From: Tricholoma matsutake
Lineage: Eukaryota; Basidiomycota; Agaricomycetes; Agaricales; Tricholomataceae
Reading direction: 5' to 3'
DNA length: 64,000 nt
Assembly (NCBI GenBank): GCA_026075535.2
Contig: AP026547.1
Coordinates: forward strand, 3,844,001-3,908,000
Positions 12,094-23,442 of this stretch are shown one piece after another. Position 1 is the first letter of the stretch, and the number at the start of each line of letters is the position of its first letter. The notes beneath the pieces are model-generated. The model saw only the letters and a list, made by a program, of their open reading frames with translations, made no database searches and had not been told where the DNA came from. A program made the translations under genes and the position numbers.

Positions 12094-12895
12094 ATGTCCC
12101 CCCCAGCAGTCTCTGCACAGATCAAAATGGCTGCAATGAAGGCCCAACACAAACAGAGGGAGCAGGCACTGAGGGAGCAGATGGAAAAGGAGATGAAGGA
12201 GCTGGAGGAAGCAGCAAGGGAGGAGGAATGCTGGGCACAGGAGGTGCAAAAGGCAGCAGAGGAGGCTGCAAAGGTGGAGGAGGTGCACCAGGCAGAGGCA
12301 TGGAAAAAGGAGGCATCGGCTGCAAGATGAGCAGAGAAGAAGTGGGCAGCTGTGGCTGTGGGTTTGGAGAATGAGGCCGAGGGGAGCAAGTCCCCAAAGA
12401 AAAGAAAGTTGCCAAGTCGAAGGCACGAGTGGGGTCAGAGGAGTTGGAGGGTCCAGTGTGGGTGCAGGCCACATTGCCCTGCAAAAGGTGCATACTTGTT
12501 TCCCTTCTCAGTCTTCTTTTACTGATAAGTGGCCTAGATGCAAATATCAGAAGATTGCTTGTTTCAAGATGGGTGCGAGGGGATGTGTGTGCAACAACTG
12601 CATTTGCATCAAACATAAGTGCAAGGAGGTAGTGTGGGAGGGGCAGGAGGCCCCTGCAGCAAAACCGGTGGGAACCACAGCAGGAATGACAGGGGCAATG
12701 GGGATTAGTGGGGAAAACCTAGAGGTAATGCAACAGATGATGCAGTTGATAAGGAAGGGATTCGCTGAGGTGGCCACTGTGGTGCAGGAGTCGATGGGGG
12801 AGATCCAGGACACTTTGGACCCAGAGTGGGTGGAGGATGAAAGTGCCGGGGAGGAGAGCAATGAGGGCAATGAAGAAGTGGAGCAGGCAGTGTGA
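12094..12895 (+). pseudogene. Opposite-strand accessory ORF of gypsy A: coiled coil plus cysteine cluster
   Basis: Lies between the chromodomain end (13193) and the 3' LTR, but is read from the plus strand. ATG at 12094. The N-terminal 80 residues are charged and strongly helical (EQMEKEMKELEE), suggesting a coiled coil. After TGA 12328-12330 and small frameshifts comes a cysteine cluster (CKRC, then CVCNNCICIKHKC near 12590) and a C-terminal helical acidic stretch (12715-12895). The cluster recalls Zn-binding or Zn2Cys6-like motifs, but spacing is not diagnostic. The long minus-strand frames over it are low-complexity and not homologous to pol. Role unknown; possibly an element-encoded regulator or antisense gene. 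Confidence 0.5.
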
Positions 12896-13192
12896 GAGTC
12901 CCGGCAGGAAAGACGTGGGATCCACAAGTCTGGAGATGACTGGGTGGCCTTCCAGAGATATCTGGAGAAAAGGCAGGCAGATGATGAGGAAGGAGAGTGA
13001 GAATGGAGATGAGGAGGGTGGAGAGAAGGATGAGGGCAGAGAAGAGGGTGAAGTTGGGGGAAAGGGTGATGAAGATGGAGAGGGAGAAGTGGAGGTAGTG
13101 TATGGATCCAATTGGATCCAAAGAAAAAATTCTTTTTTCAATAAAGTTTGTTTCTGGGTTCAGACTGAGTGAGTAAGTAATGTGAATAGACT

Positions 13193-15031
13193 TTAAGTGG
13201 GTAATGGTCTGGGTTTCTGTGGGTAGCAGGTGTGAAAATCTGCAAGGAGTTCTTGGGAGTGGTTGAGTTCCATAGCTGGCAACCAGGAGGTTTCTTCGTC
13301 GGTTCCCTGGTAGCCTTCCCATCGGACGAGGTAGAGAATCTTCCATCGACCTTGGTGTTGAGGACTTCGGTGATCTCATACTCGAGCTCATCATCAATAG
13401 TGATGGGAGGAGGTGGAGGTTGTATCCAATTCGGAATGGTGTTTGGGGAGTGTTTCTCTAGTTGAGAGACATGGAAGATAGGGTGACATGTGGTCCAGGA
13501 GCCGCAGGGTGACTGAGTGAGTACCCGGGCGGGCAATGATTTCAAAAGGACTGTGGTTCTTTTTGGAGAGTTTCTTGGAGGGATGGGTGGTGCAGATATT
13601 TTCTGCAGTGACATAGGTGAAATCACCAATGTTGAAGTCAGGTGTGGGTGCCCGATATTTGTCTGCAGGACCTTGATAACATTCTTGAGTGGCTGCAAGT
13701 TGTTTCCAAAGTTCCTGATGAAGGTCGTCTAACTCGACCATGAACTCGTGGGCGCATTGTGAGGCTAAGTCACATTCTGGGAAGACGGAAATGTTTGGGT
13801 GATAGCCTTTGTTGGCAAAGAAAGGGGATATGCCTGTAGAGGCAGAGGGAGCATTGTTGTAGGCAAATTCACCCAAGGGTAAGAGGTGAGACCAGTCGTC
13901 TTGCTGATAGTTGCAGAAGATCCAGAGGTACTGCTCCAAGGTCTGATTAAGTCGTTCTGTCTGACCATCACCTTGCGGGTGATAACCGGAAGTGAAGTGG
14001 ATCCACATGTTGAGCGCTTTTCCAAGGGAGTGGAAGAAATGGGAGACGAACTTGGATCCCTGGTCGCAAGTGACCTGTGATGGGACACCATGCTTGGAGA
14101 AGACGTGGAGGATGAACAGGTTTGCTAGTTCTTGGGCTGTAATTTTGTTGATAGTTGGGATGAAGATGCCTTGTTTGGTGAGATGGTCAACAATGACCAG
14201 GATAGTGGTGTGACCGTCGGAGTTGGGTAGTTGCTCAATGAAATCCATGGAGATGGAGTTCCAAGGTCATTCCAGAACTGGAAGTTGCTTTAGAAACCTG
14301 TAGGGCTTGTGTCAAGGCAATTTGAATTGTACAGGATTTGCAGAATTCCTGGACAAAGGTGCAGAGGTTTGGCCAGACATATTCCTGGCAGACAAGCTGC
14401 TGGGTTTTGTTTTGTCTGAAGTGGCCAGAGAGGATATGATCATGTTTGTATTAAAGGACTTTGAGGCAGAGATCTGCAATGTCTGGAACATAAATCCGGT
14501 TGAAGTGGCGGAGAAGACCTGCCTTGTCTATGTTCCAGTTGGGGTCGACAGGTGTCAGAAGATGGGCAGATGATAGAGGGTCAAGGGGTAAAGAGGTACA
14601 GATGTCATGGTGAAGTTTCTCAATGTCCATGATTACTGCTTGTCGAAGGATAGGTTGCATAAGTGGCGCGAAGGGAAGAGGTGAGTTGTTCCTGTGTGAA
14701 TACAGGTCAGAAGTTGGTTGGGTTTATGGAGGCAAAGTCGCTATTTCCCCCTTTGCAGTAGACGTCCCAACATCTTGTGAGCGTGTCTGGTTTGGCCCCT
14801 AGTTTTCTGGGGTGAAAGCAGATAATGAGATTGAAATGTGAGAGATACTCGGACCATCTGGCTTGATGGCAGGTGAGCAATTTAGTAGTGCTGAAGTACT
14901 CCAGATTTTTGTGGTCCATGACCACATCAATCGGGTTTGCGGAACCCTCAAAATATTGCCACCAATGTTTGAAGGCTTCAAAAATTGCCAGAAGCTCCTT
15001 GTTGTGTGTATCGTAATTCAGTTTGGCGGGA
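13193..15031 (-). pseudogene. gypsy A pol: RNase H end, integrase, chromodomain
   Basis: Continues directly from 17242 once retroposon copy 3 is removed: the junction restores the RNase H motif YDTHNKELLAI (about 15000). Then RNase H C-terminus MDHKNLEYF (about 14920), integrase zinc-binding region (H-H-C-C, about 14330-14460), integrase core MDFIEQLP, DQGSKFVS and DGQTERLNQ (13930-14250), and a chromodomain YEITEVLN near 13380. Stop TAA at 13193-13195. Several frameshifts. Chromodomains of this family steer integration to particular chromatin marks; here only the remains are visible. Confidence 0.9.
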
Positions 15032-17241
15032 TTTTTTTTTTTTTTTTGGATCAGAATTTATAACGCAGGGCTCAAACGCAGTCTGCGGAGTGGGGACATA
15101 CAAGGGTACTACTCTATCTACGCATTCCCCTCACCTGCTTCCCAACCCAGGTCCTCATTTTAGCCACTTTAGGTGAGTGGGCCACAGACATTGTCCTCTC
15201 AGACAGGAAAGGCAATAATCTAGAGGGGGGGGGCCCCCCCTCCAGAAGCTAGACCTTAGATTGCCCGCTGGAGCAAAATGGTCCCCCAGCCACATGTCTG
15301 ACCAAAGTCCGACCAGGGGCAGCAGTGTTAATTCACCATAAATCCCCCCTTGCAGGAGGAATAACCGTCTGCATATTTCCAGCCAACAAGGGTTGACCAC
15401 CCCAGACGAATGAGGTGGACCATCACTGTGTCATGCATGAGTGACAGTAACGTGGCAGCTGGTTGTTTACCTGGTTATTCACTGGAACCGCCATAAGCAG
15501 GGGGCTGAGGCCCCCCTCGAGCAAATGCTAGAAGATGCATGCACTCGATGACATCATCCCCCCCACAGCGGGGGGAAGGTATAGGGTAGCAACAAAATGT
15601 TGCCATCCTGACAATGGCCACCAGTCACTTGGTGGGCATGAGTGTAGAGGGGTAGGCCCCTGTTCTAGTTGCGGCGCTGCTGTCCACAAGGACCTCGAGG
15701 ATGATGGCACCATGCTGGGGATGAGGGTTCCCCAGATTGAGGCTCTGATCGAGCAGCATGCATCGCCATGTAGGAAGCTCGGAAAGCTGCCAGTGACGTG
15801 AGATTGAGAGGTGTTGCGGCGGCTGCTAGTTCCGCCAACATCATCTCAGACAATCGCCAGGTGGCCATGAATAAATTCCAGGCCATTTGGCGCCATGCAT
15901 TCCTCTCTGCAGGGGGAACGGCGGACACATGGATGGTACCAACAAACATGGTCATCACATCCAGTTGGTGTAGCATGGCATGAGAGGTGGCTTCAATTTC
16001 CAGCCTCTCATTCACAGATAATGGCACTTCGTCCTCCACCAACTCGGGGATGGAGGGCAAAGGTGGTGACGGGGCAGGGGATGCCTCCGGATAAAGGAGC
16101 TCAGCAATGCCGAGCTCCTGTGTATACATGTCCTCATGTTCGAGACTGCGAGTCCATTGTTTGTGTGCGATGTGGACATCTTGCACCCACAGCACACGGT
16201 CAATTGTTTGCCTCGAGGCAAGCTTGGGGCTGCTCTCGGCATAATTGAGGGCCTCCTGCATAGCAAGAGAGTCCTCATCATTGTCAAGGTCGGAGAGGTC
16301 TTCTCTGGCCCATAGATCTCTAACTGCCTTTAGGGCAGCTGCTACCTCCAGATCATCTCGTTTGTACCGGGTGTCGTAGTCTTGGACGTCATCATCAAAG
16401 ATGTCGCCCATAATCAGGGAGGGGGGGTGAAGCCCCCAGTGTGGTGGATGGTCTCTGGTTCGCCATTTAGGCATTGAGAGTGAGTTAGCACTAGTAGATG
16501 ATGGTAGAAATCAAGATACATAGCATGCCATTGATAACGGTTGGTCCCTTATCTCCATTCCGGGTCCACCCAATACAGCCTCCAAACGCTCCAAGGGGGT
16601 GAACAGGCTGCACATCCTGTTGCCTGGTGGGAGAAGATCGAACCCGGGTCATAACACCCCAGAGGAGTGAGCACCGGAGGTGGAGAGTTGGTGGTGAGAA
16701 GTGGCCAGCAGAGCGTTGTCCTAGCTGTCAGGGGGCACCGTCACCTGGCCCCTTTTAGCAATGGTGTTTTCCAACAGGTAGTCAGTGTAGCTTGTCCCTA
16801 GTAGTAGTGACTCACAGAGCATGGAGGTTGGAAGCCCCAGAGATGACCAACAGTCCAGTAAGAACGTCCCTCCCCCTAAGCCAGACCTCCCCCAGCTAAA
16901 CGAGCATGTCTACTTGGGCGAGCATTGAAGCAGGCATCCCACACCCACTCTAAGCCCCCATAGGGACCCAGACTACTCTTTCATAGACACCACTCACCTA
17001 GCCAGGATCCTTGAAGCCAAGGGGAATGAGACAGATAGCAGCCATTGTCAAAAACAATGACTGGGGCATCTCCAGGGATCAGATGGACAGATCTCTTAGC
17101 AAATCAGGCCAGGCCTGGAGATGCTGAGAGTGTTTGTGATCGCGAAATTTGATCGAAAATCAGATGTAAATTGAAGTGTCGACATTGTGAGCAATGTTGA
17201 GCAGAGGTGTTTATGGTGGTTGTAACAAGTCAAGGAGCGTG
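15032..17241 (-). mobile_element. Poly-A-tailed 2.2-kb retroposon, copy 3
   Basis: The poly-T run 15032-15047 (tail on the minus strand) and the 5' start GGTTGTAACAAGTCAAGGAG near 17220-17238 define a 2.21-kb full-length copy. Imperfect target duplication TCAGTTTGGCGGGA (15018-15031) against TCAAGTTCGGTGGGA (17242-17256). Inserted in the gypsy A RNase H domain. This copy keeps the family's only intact ORF in the window (15665-16474). Confidence 0.88.
15665..16474 (-). CDS. Acidic 269-aa protein of the 2.2-kb retroposon (unrecognised)
   Basis: Start ATG 16474 lies in the context CTCAATGCC, conserved in copies 1, 2 and 4. The protein opens MPKWRTRD and has an acidic first third (DIFDDDVQDYDT, LSDLDNDEDS), a Pro-rich linker (ASPAPSPPLPSIPELV, about residues 145-160), a helical middle (RNAWRQMAWNLFMATW) and a basic, Gly/Pro-rich end. 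No signal peptide or membrane helix is evident. I see no RT, endonuclease, CCHC knuckle or any family I know. Related broken frames occur at 10008, 18692 and 31032. Conservation of the frame across copies suggests the ancestor was coding. Function unknown; a nucleic-acid chaperone role would be guesswork. Confidence 0.6.
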   Translation of the reverse strand: MPKWRTRDHPPHWGLHPPSLIMGDIFDDDVQDYDTRYKRDDLEVAAALKAVRDLWAREDLSDLDNDEDSLAMQEALNYAESSPKLASRQTIDRVLWVQDVHIAHKQWTRSLEHEDMYTQELGIAELLYPEASPAPSPPLPSIPELVEDEVPLSVNERLEIEATSHAMLHQLDVMTMFVGTIHVSAVPPAERNAWRQMAWNLFMATWRLSEMMLAELAAAATPLNLTSLAAFRASYMAMHAARSEPQSGEPSSPAWCHHPRGPCGQQRRN

Positions 17242-17911
17242 TCAAGTTCGGTGGGATTAAAGGAGCGCAAATGAAAAGCAACCGGATGGATTTCTCCATC
17301 CACAGTGTAAACTGAAAGGATAGACACTAGGGCATAGTCAGAAGCGTTGGTTTCCAGAACCATTTGAGAGTCTGGTAACCATTGAGTGAGGATGGGAGCA
17401 TGGGTGAATTCTTGTTTATGTTTTTCAAAAGTGTCGTGGCACTTCTTGTTGAAGTCCCAAGGTGCAGATTTCCACATCAAGCAGGTGAGTGGGATGACAA
17501 TGTCTTAATAGCCATTAATGAAACAGCAGTAAAAATTGCAAAAGCCTAAGAAGGATTGGATATCCTTAACTTTTCAAGGCTCAGGCCAGTCAAGTATGGT
17601 TTTGACTTTATCTTTGGACATCCACAGCCCATCTGGTGAAAGGATGAAACCTAAATATTCAATGGTGTCTTTGTGGAATTCACATTTCTGTGGTGAAGTG
17701 TAAAGTCCATTCTTCTGGAGTCTCCGAAGAACTTCCTTGATGTGAGCTCCATGCTGTGATTTGTCATCAGAGTAGATTAGGATGTCATCGAGGTAGACAA
17801 TGACACAAACATCCAGCATGTCGCTGAAAATGTCGTTCATAAACCACTGGAAGGCTGCGGGTGCATTAGTGAGGCCGAATGGAACTACCAACCACTTGAA
17901 GGATCCGTAGC
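17242..17911 (-). pseudogene. gypsy A pol: RT C-terminal part and RNase H start
   Basis: Lies between retroposon copies 2 and 3. Reading down: [12 protein letters not shown] (about 17880), [10 protein letters not shown] with the catalytic YLDD (about 17790), [10 protein letters not shown] (about 17650), then the RNase H start with LETNASDYAL (about 17360), ending FNPTEL at the copy 3 insertion. LETNASDYA corresponds to the usual ETDAS motif, with N for the catalytic D. TGA/TAA breaks near 17505-17575. Confidence 0.9.
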
Positions 17912-20147
17912 CAAAATGCTCCTTGACTTGTTACAACCACCATAAACAGTAGTAAACACCTCTGCTCAACATTGCTCACAACATCAACACTTCATTTTAC
18001 ATCCGATTTTCGATTGGATTTCGCCATAATGAACGCTCTCAGCGTCTCCAGGCGTGGCCTGATTTGCTAAGGGATCCGTCCATCCAATCTCCAGGGATGT
18101 CTCAGTCATTGTTTCCAACAGTGACTGCTATCTGTCTCGCTCTCCTGGGCTTCGAGGATCCTGGCTAGGTGAGTGTTGTCAACAAAAGAGTAGTCTGGGT
18201 CCCCATGGGGGCTTAGAGTGGGTGTGGGATGCCTGCTTTAATGCTCGCCCAAGTCATCACATCCATTTAGTTGGGGGAGGTCTGGCTTAGGAGGAGGGAC
18301 ATTCTCACTGGACTGCTGGTCATCTGGGAGGCTTCCAGCCTCCATGCTCTGTGAGTTTCTACTACTAGAGACATGCTACACTGACTACCCATTGGAATAC
18401 ACCATTGCTAAAAGGGGCCGGGTGATGGTGCCCCCTGGTGGCTAGGCCTACAATTTGGTGGCCACTTCTCACCACCATCTCTCTACCTCCGGTGCTCACT
18501 CTTCTAGGGTGGTAAGACCCAGGTTCGATCTTCTTCCACTAGGCAGCAGGATGTGCGGCTTGCTTGCCCCCTTGGAGCGTTCAGAGGTTGTATTGGGTGG
18601 ACCTGGAGTGGAGATAAGGGACCAGCCGTTATTGATTCCATGCTGCATATTTCGATTCCTACCATCATCTACTAGCACTAACTCACTCTCAATGCCCAAA
18701 TGGTGAACCAGAGATCACCCACCACACCGGGGTCTACACGACCCCTCCCTGATTACAGGTGACATCTTTGATGATGGCACCCAAGACTACAACACCCAGT
18801 CCATACAGAATGAACCGGAGGTAGCAGCTGCACTCAAGGCAGTTAGAGATCTGTGGGCTGGAGAAGACCTCTCCGACCCTGATGACGATGATGACGACGA
18901 CTCTCTTGCCATGCAAGAGGCTCTCATTTATGCCGAGGGGGGGCCTAGGCTCGCCTCGAGGCAAACGATTGATTGTGTATGATGGGCACAGGGTGTCAAC
19001 GTTGCGCACAAGCAATGGGCTCGTAGCCTCCCATGGGAGGATATGTATTCACAGGAGCTCGCCATAGCTGAGCTCCTTTATCTGGAGGCATCCCCTGCCC
19101 CATCACCGCCTTGGCCCCCCATCCCCGAGTTGGTGGAGGACGAAGTGCCATAATCAAGGGATGAGAGGCTGGAGATCGAAGCCACCTCTCATGCCATGTT
19201 GCATTTACTGGATATGATGACCTCCTTTGTAGGTACCATCTGAGTGTCCATGGTTCCTCTCAAGGAGAGGAACTCTTGGCATCAGATGGCGTGGGAGCTC
19301 TTCACCACCACCTGGCAATTTTCAGGGAGCATGATGGAGTCACTTCGGGTGGCATCAGCTCCTCTTGACCTTACATCTCCGGCAGCCTTCTGGGCTTCCT
19401 ATGAGGCGATGAAGGTGGCTCAGTCTGCTCCACCAGTGGCAGAGCCTCCAACTGGGGAGCATCGTCATCCTCGTGGGCCTTGCCAACAACCGCGCTGAGC
19501 TTGAAGAAGGGGACCACCCCTTCTCATCACCGCCCACCAGGGCTGTTGTCGGGATGGTGGCAATATGCCGCTTCCCTCTACCTTCCTCCCACTGTGGGGG
19601 GGATGATGTCATCAAGTGCATGCTCAGAGCAGCATATGCTCGAGGGGGGGCCTCAGCCCCCTACCTATGGTAGCTCTGGTGAATAACCAGCTATGGCAGT
19701 TCCAGTGAATAACTAGCCGCCTTGTCACTGTCACTTGTGCTTGGACACGGTGATGGTCCACCTCACTTGCCTGGGGTGGTCAAACCTCATTGTCTGATGA
19801 AAGATGGTTACTCTTCCCACAAGGGAGGACTTACGGTGAATTGACACTGCTTGCACCTGATCTGACTTCAGTTGGATATGTGGCTGGGGGGACCGAGATA
19901 GCATCAGACAGCGAGCTAATGGTTAGCTTCTGCAGGGGGGCCCCTCCCCCTACAGATTATTGCCTTTCCCGTCTGAGAGGACAACACTGGTACACCCACT
20001 GTAATGTGGCTTCTGCAAGGGACCTGGTGTGGGATGTGGACAGAGGGAATGCATAGTCATAGTAGTACCTTTGTTTGTATCTTGACCTGTGGACTGCGAG
20101 CGAGCCCCACGTTATAAATTCTGATCCAAAAAAAAAAAAAAAAAAAA
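17912..20147 (+). mobile_element. Poly-A-tailed 2.2-kb retroposon, copy 2
   Basis: Full-length 2.24-kb copy from the conserved 5' end CTCCTTGACTTGTTACAACC (17919) to the tail TTATAAATTCTGATCC plus 20 A (20128-20147). Target duplication GGATCCGTAGC (17901-17911) against GGATCCATAGC (20148-20158). The insertion splits the gypsy A reverse transcriptase between RTRYGSF and [11 protein letters not shown]. Confidence 0.92.
18692..19498 (+). pseudogene. Broken ORF of retroposon copy 2
   Basis: Aligns along its length with the copy 3 protein. Codon 5 is TGA (18704-18706) where copy 3 has CGA, giving MPKW-stop against MPKWR. Further stops lie near 18980, 19150 and 19240. Segments AAALKAVRDLWAGEDLSD, LASRQTID and ELAIAELLYLEASPAPSP are readable, and the last part opens again at 19244-19498. 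Useful mainly for comparison with copy 3. Confidence 0.75.
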
Positions 20148-21257
20148 AGGATCCATAGCGGGTGCGGAAAGTGGTTTTCCATTTGTCACCATCCGCAATG
20201 CAGACTAGGTGATAAGCGTGCCACAAGTCTATCTTGGTGAACAAGCAGGCTTTTCGGGGGGAGTCGAGGAGGTCAGAAATGAGAGGAAGTGGGTAGCAGT
20301 CTTTCTTTGTAAGATGGTTGAGTCCTCAGTAGTCGACACAAAGTAGGAGACTACCATCCTTCTTCTTGACAAAGAGAATTGGAGTGCCATGCAGAGACTT
20401 GGATGGGTGGATGAAACCTGAGCAGACATTTTCATCAATGAAGACTTGTAAGGCTTCTAATTCAGAGGGAGAGAGGGAATACATGCAACCCAGAGGAGGG
20501 GAGCATTGTCCTCCATCTCTATCTTGAGGTCATAAGGGCAATGTGGAGGAAGGGTGTCCACCTTAGTCTTATTAAATACATCAGCGAATTCATGATATTT
20601 GGTGGGAATGTCGGATAAATCTGGTGGGGGTGAAGATTGAGCAGAGTGGGCGGATAACCCTTCTGGAGTGAAGGTCATCTGGAAAGCTACTGCCCCAGCA
20701 AGTTTGCTAGCACAAACATAAGCAGCAGCATTGATGAAAGAGATGTTGGGAGGTGTAAACTTAGGAGGAATGGGGGGTTCGGAAAGTGCAGAGGATTCAA
20801 GGATTTCTACCAGAAGTTTTGGGGACAAAGGTGATGTCAGGGGTGCTGGACCTCTATGATCTGCAGAGCAGAAAGTGAGTTGGCTTGAAGACCAGTCAAT
20901 CAACAGATTGTATTGCTTCAGCCAGTTATGACTGAGTACAGTGGAACAGGAAGAGTCGAGCAAGGTTACATAGAATGACAAATTGAACACTTCACCAGCA
21001 GGGAAGGTGACCAGAAGTTTGACGACCTGGGTTATGGTGGAGTTGCAAGATCCATCAAAGAGTCATAGACCAATCAGGTTAATGGATTCCATGCTGAGTT
21101 GGTTATCCAACATGAAAGAGGAGTCAAGGAAGCAGTGGGAGGAGCCAGAGTCAATAAGGGTTCGGAAAGGAGTGGAAGAGTTGGGAAAGGTTAAAAGAAT
21201 GGTTAGGGAGTCAGGGTTGGAAAGAGCGGACATGTTGAGACAAATGTAGGCAGCCAA
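20148..21257 (-). pseudogene. gypsy A protease and RT N-terminal part
   Basis: Aspartic protease signature LIDSGSSHCFLD (about 21150) with the following STVLSHNWLKQYN region (about 20930), then the linker [11 protein letters not shown] (about 20540) opening RT, then [11 protein letters not shown] and CVDY followed by TGA at 20326-20328 where RT normally reads YRGLN, then [11 protein letters not shown] (about 20230) up to the copy 2 insertion. Several frameshifts. Confidence 0.88.
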
Positions 21258-21329
21258 GTGGGTAAGGTCAATGCAACCCCCAGCCCCAATGGCTGTATCC
21301 TGAAGGTTGCAGACTATTTTTCCAAGTCC

Positions 21330-22693
21330 GCAGATTCTGGAAAGACAGCAGAAGCACAGGCTTTTGCAGCTTTAGATTTTGGGCAGTTTCCTGCTACATG
21401 CCCTTCCTCACCGCAGTAGAGGCAAAGCCTTTCCCTCATGCGATATTCTCATTCTTCCGCAGTAAGCTTGCCATTCTTCCCCAACTTATTGGAGATGGAC
21501 AACTTGGAAGTGTTCTTTGTCGTGGAAGACTGCTGACTGGAGGAGCTACCCCAGGCAGGGTTCAAAGAGGATTGATTGGTGGACTGAGAGGAACTTTTGG
21601 GAGTGTCCTTCTTGCCAGGGTTGGAAGAGTTACTGGAATTCTTAGTTTCGAAGTGGGTTTCATCCTCCTGCATCCAGTAGATATCATCACAGTCCTGTGC
21701 TTTCAAGCGCAGTTCTGCAAGAGTATCAGGTTTACCACCCTGAAGGACTTCTATGCAAAGTCGGAGTGGAAGACTGCAGAAATAGCAGTCATGGAGGCTG
21801 CCTCATTCCAATTGACCCTAGAAGCTAACTCCCAGAAGTCAATGTTATACTTTGTGATGTGACCACCTTTTTTCATTGCTAAGTTGGAGAGGGCTTTTTC
21901 CGCATCTCCGACCGGGTCATGCAGGCCAAAGTTGCTTTCAAGCTCAGCAAGGAAAGCTTCATAGTCCCACATCCAGTGTGCGGAATCAGTTGGGTTGTTA
22001 AGAACAGGTTCAAACCAACTGAGAGCTGATCCCTTGAGATAAGAAAGGATAAATATGATCTTTTTCTCATCAGAAGAAAATATGTGTGGGTGGTTGCAGA
22101 AATGAAGATTACACGAGACTAGAAAGTCTCTAAGTTTCTTTGGGTTGGTGCCATCGAAAGTGTCGGGATTGTGAACTTTGATTTTCTCAGTCTTGGGTGC
22201 ATTATTCTGATGAAGGGTGCGGATACTCTCTGAGAGATTGTAAAGGACATCTATGAACCTATCCCCTGGGTCAGGGTTTTCCACCGTGGGAGGTTGATCA
22301 TCTGGATCATTGGGATTGGGGTCACCCCCAGGGCCGTCAGGACCGCTAGGGTCGTTGGGTCTGCCAGGGGGTCCGTCCTCTAGACCAGGATCTTCCAACC
22401 CAAAGTGTTCAGGCTGGTTGATGCCCCCTATGTACTCTAAGGGGAGTTCTTGATCAAAAACCTTCCGGGTTGGCAGATGGGTGCGGGGCATGGGTGGACA
22501 TGAGATTGGCACTGATTGAAGGGGCACCTGAGCCAATTTGTTGGAATATGTTTGAGGATCTGGAAGACACTCCAAAAGTAGTGGCGGGTCGAGGGTCAAA
22601 AAGGGTGGATTGCTGGATTGCAGAGATTCCTGGGATAGTACCAGTGCATTGGGAATTTCTGGTTGTGTGCTGGTGGGTCTCAGTAGGGGTCAT
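21330..22693 (-). pseudogene. gypsy A gag
   Basis: Likely start ATG 22693 (MTPTETHQ). A frameshift near 22460 leads into the main gag frame (about 22599-21751): a Pro/Asp/Gly-rich linker (about 22280-22400), then the capsid-like core KIKVHNPDTFDGTNPKKL and ALSWFEPVL. The C-terminal CCHC knuckle CLYCGEEGHVAGNCP sits at about 21375-21420. This is the structural protein of the virus-like particle, now with several frameshifts. Confidence 0.85.
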
Positions 22694-22875
22694 AGAGAGG
22701 AATGGGACGAGTGAAGTGCAAGTTCATATATACTGTTAAGAACTGATCCTAGAGGACACATCAGAATCCGGTCAGACCCTGCAGGTGTCGATAGCGGAAG
22801 ATTGTTGGGCCATAGCAGATTGTGCAGAGGGGTAACAAAAAGGACTTGGCTTCAGCTTATAAGAAGCTGTGCCCT
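22694..22875 (-). other. gypsy A leader between 5' LTR and gag
   Basis: Untranslated leader. Next to the LTR is a near-palindrome (CAGCTT...AAGCTG, about 22848-22866) and no obvious tRNA-complementary primer site. Some fungal gypsy elements self-prime from folded leader RNA, so that is possible but unproven. Confidence 0.4.
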
Positions 22876-23442
22876 TCACCTTGTCTGGTGTCCTAATTTC
22901 AAGATGAAGGTTTAGAGGTGGAAGCAGAGAAGTGGTGGGTGTGTGCAGGAAGGAGTACAAAAGGACTTTAGATTAAGTTCAGATGAGATTAGAACTTCAG
23001 AGGGAGACTAGAGGCTGAGTCAAATGGAGTTCAGACTCTTAGAGAATGGAGGTAGAAGTAGAATGAGATTTAGAATTGGCAGGTTGAAGTCGAGTCTATA
23101 TTGATATATGAACTGAGGAATACAAGGCAAAACTAACTAAGCTTAAATACTGTAGTCCGGAATAAATGCAGAACAGGAAGGAAGACTGCAGCAGCATCTC
23201 GACTGCGTAGATAAATTATCTAGTGGGAGCCACACAGGAATCCGCAGTCAAATTTGCAATAGAGACAGCAGCCTTGGGAAGGCAGCCATGGGTGCTGTAC
23301 AAGGTGGCCTGGTGCACAGCAGTGTGGGCAGTGCAAGGCAGCTGGGAACAAAATTGGAAGGAGTATACAAATGTCAGGTTTGACATGTGGAAAAGGGTCA
23401 GATGGGTGCGGGTTCTGATCAGGCGAGGAACGGTTCTTGACA
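22876..23442 (-). repeat. gypsy A 5' LTR
   Basis: 567 bp, starting TGTCAAGAAC at 23442 on the minus strand and ending near CCAGACAAGGTGA at 22876. Matches the split 3' LTR in length and sequence, with many more differences than the copia A LTR pair, so gypsy A is older. Confidence 0.88.

Larger units (their letters stand above)
3486..23442 (-). mobile_element. Ty3/gypsy chromovirus (gypsy A), interrupted three times
   Basis: Minus-strand element, 5' LTR 22876-23442 and 3' LTR split between 11419-11958 and 3486-3526. Gag, protease, RT, RNase H, integrase and chromodomain are recognisable in order. It is interrupted by retroposon copies 1, 2 and 3. Removing them leaves about 7.6 kb plus an extra gene on the opposite strand at 12094-12895. 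It lies within LINE A between the endonuclease and RT domains. I could not find a clean 5-bp target duplication (GTGTA on the right flank, TCCCC on the left). Confidence 0.88.

Noticed and set aside
12081..13397. Long minus-strand frames in gypsy A downstream of the chromodomain
   Set aside because: Low-complexity Ser/Leu/Pro/His translation, no similarity to pol; the plus-strand frame there has domain-like order instead.
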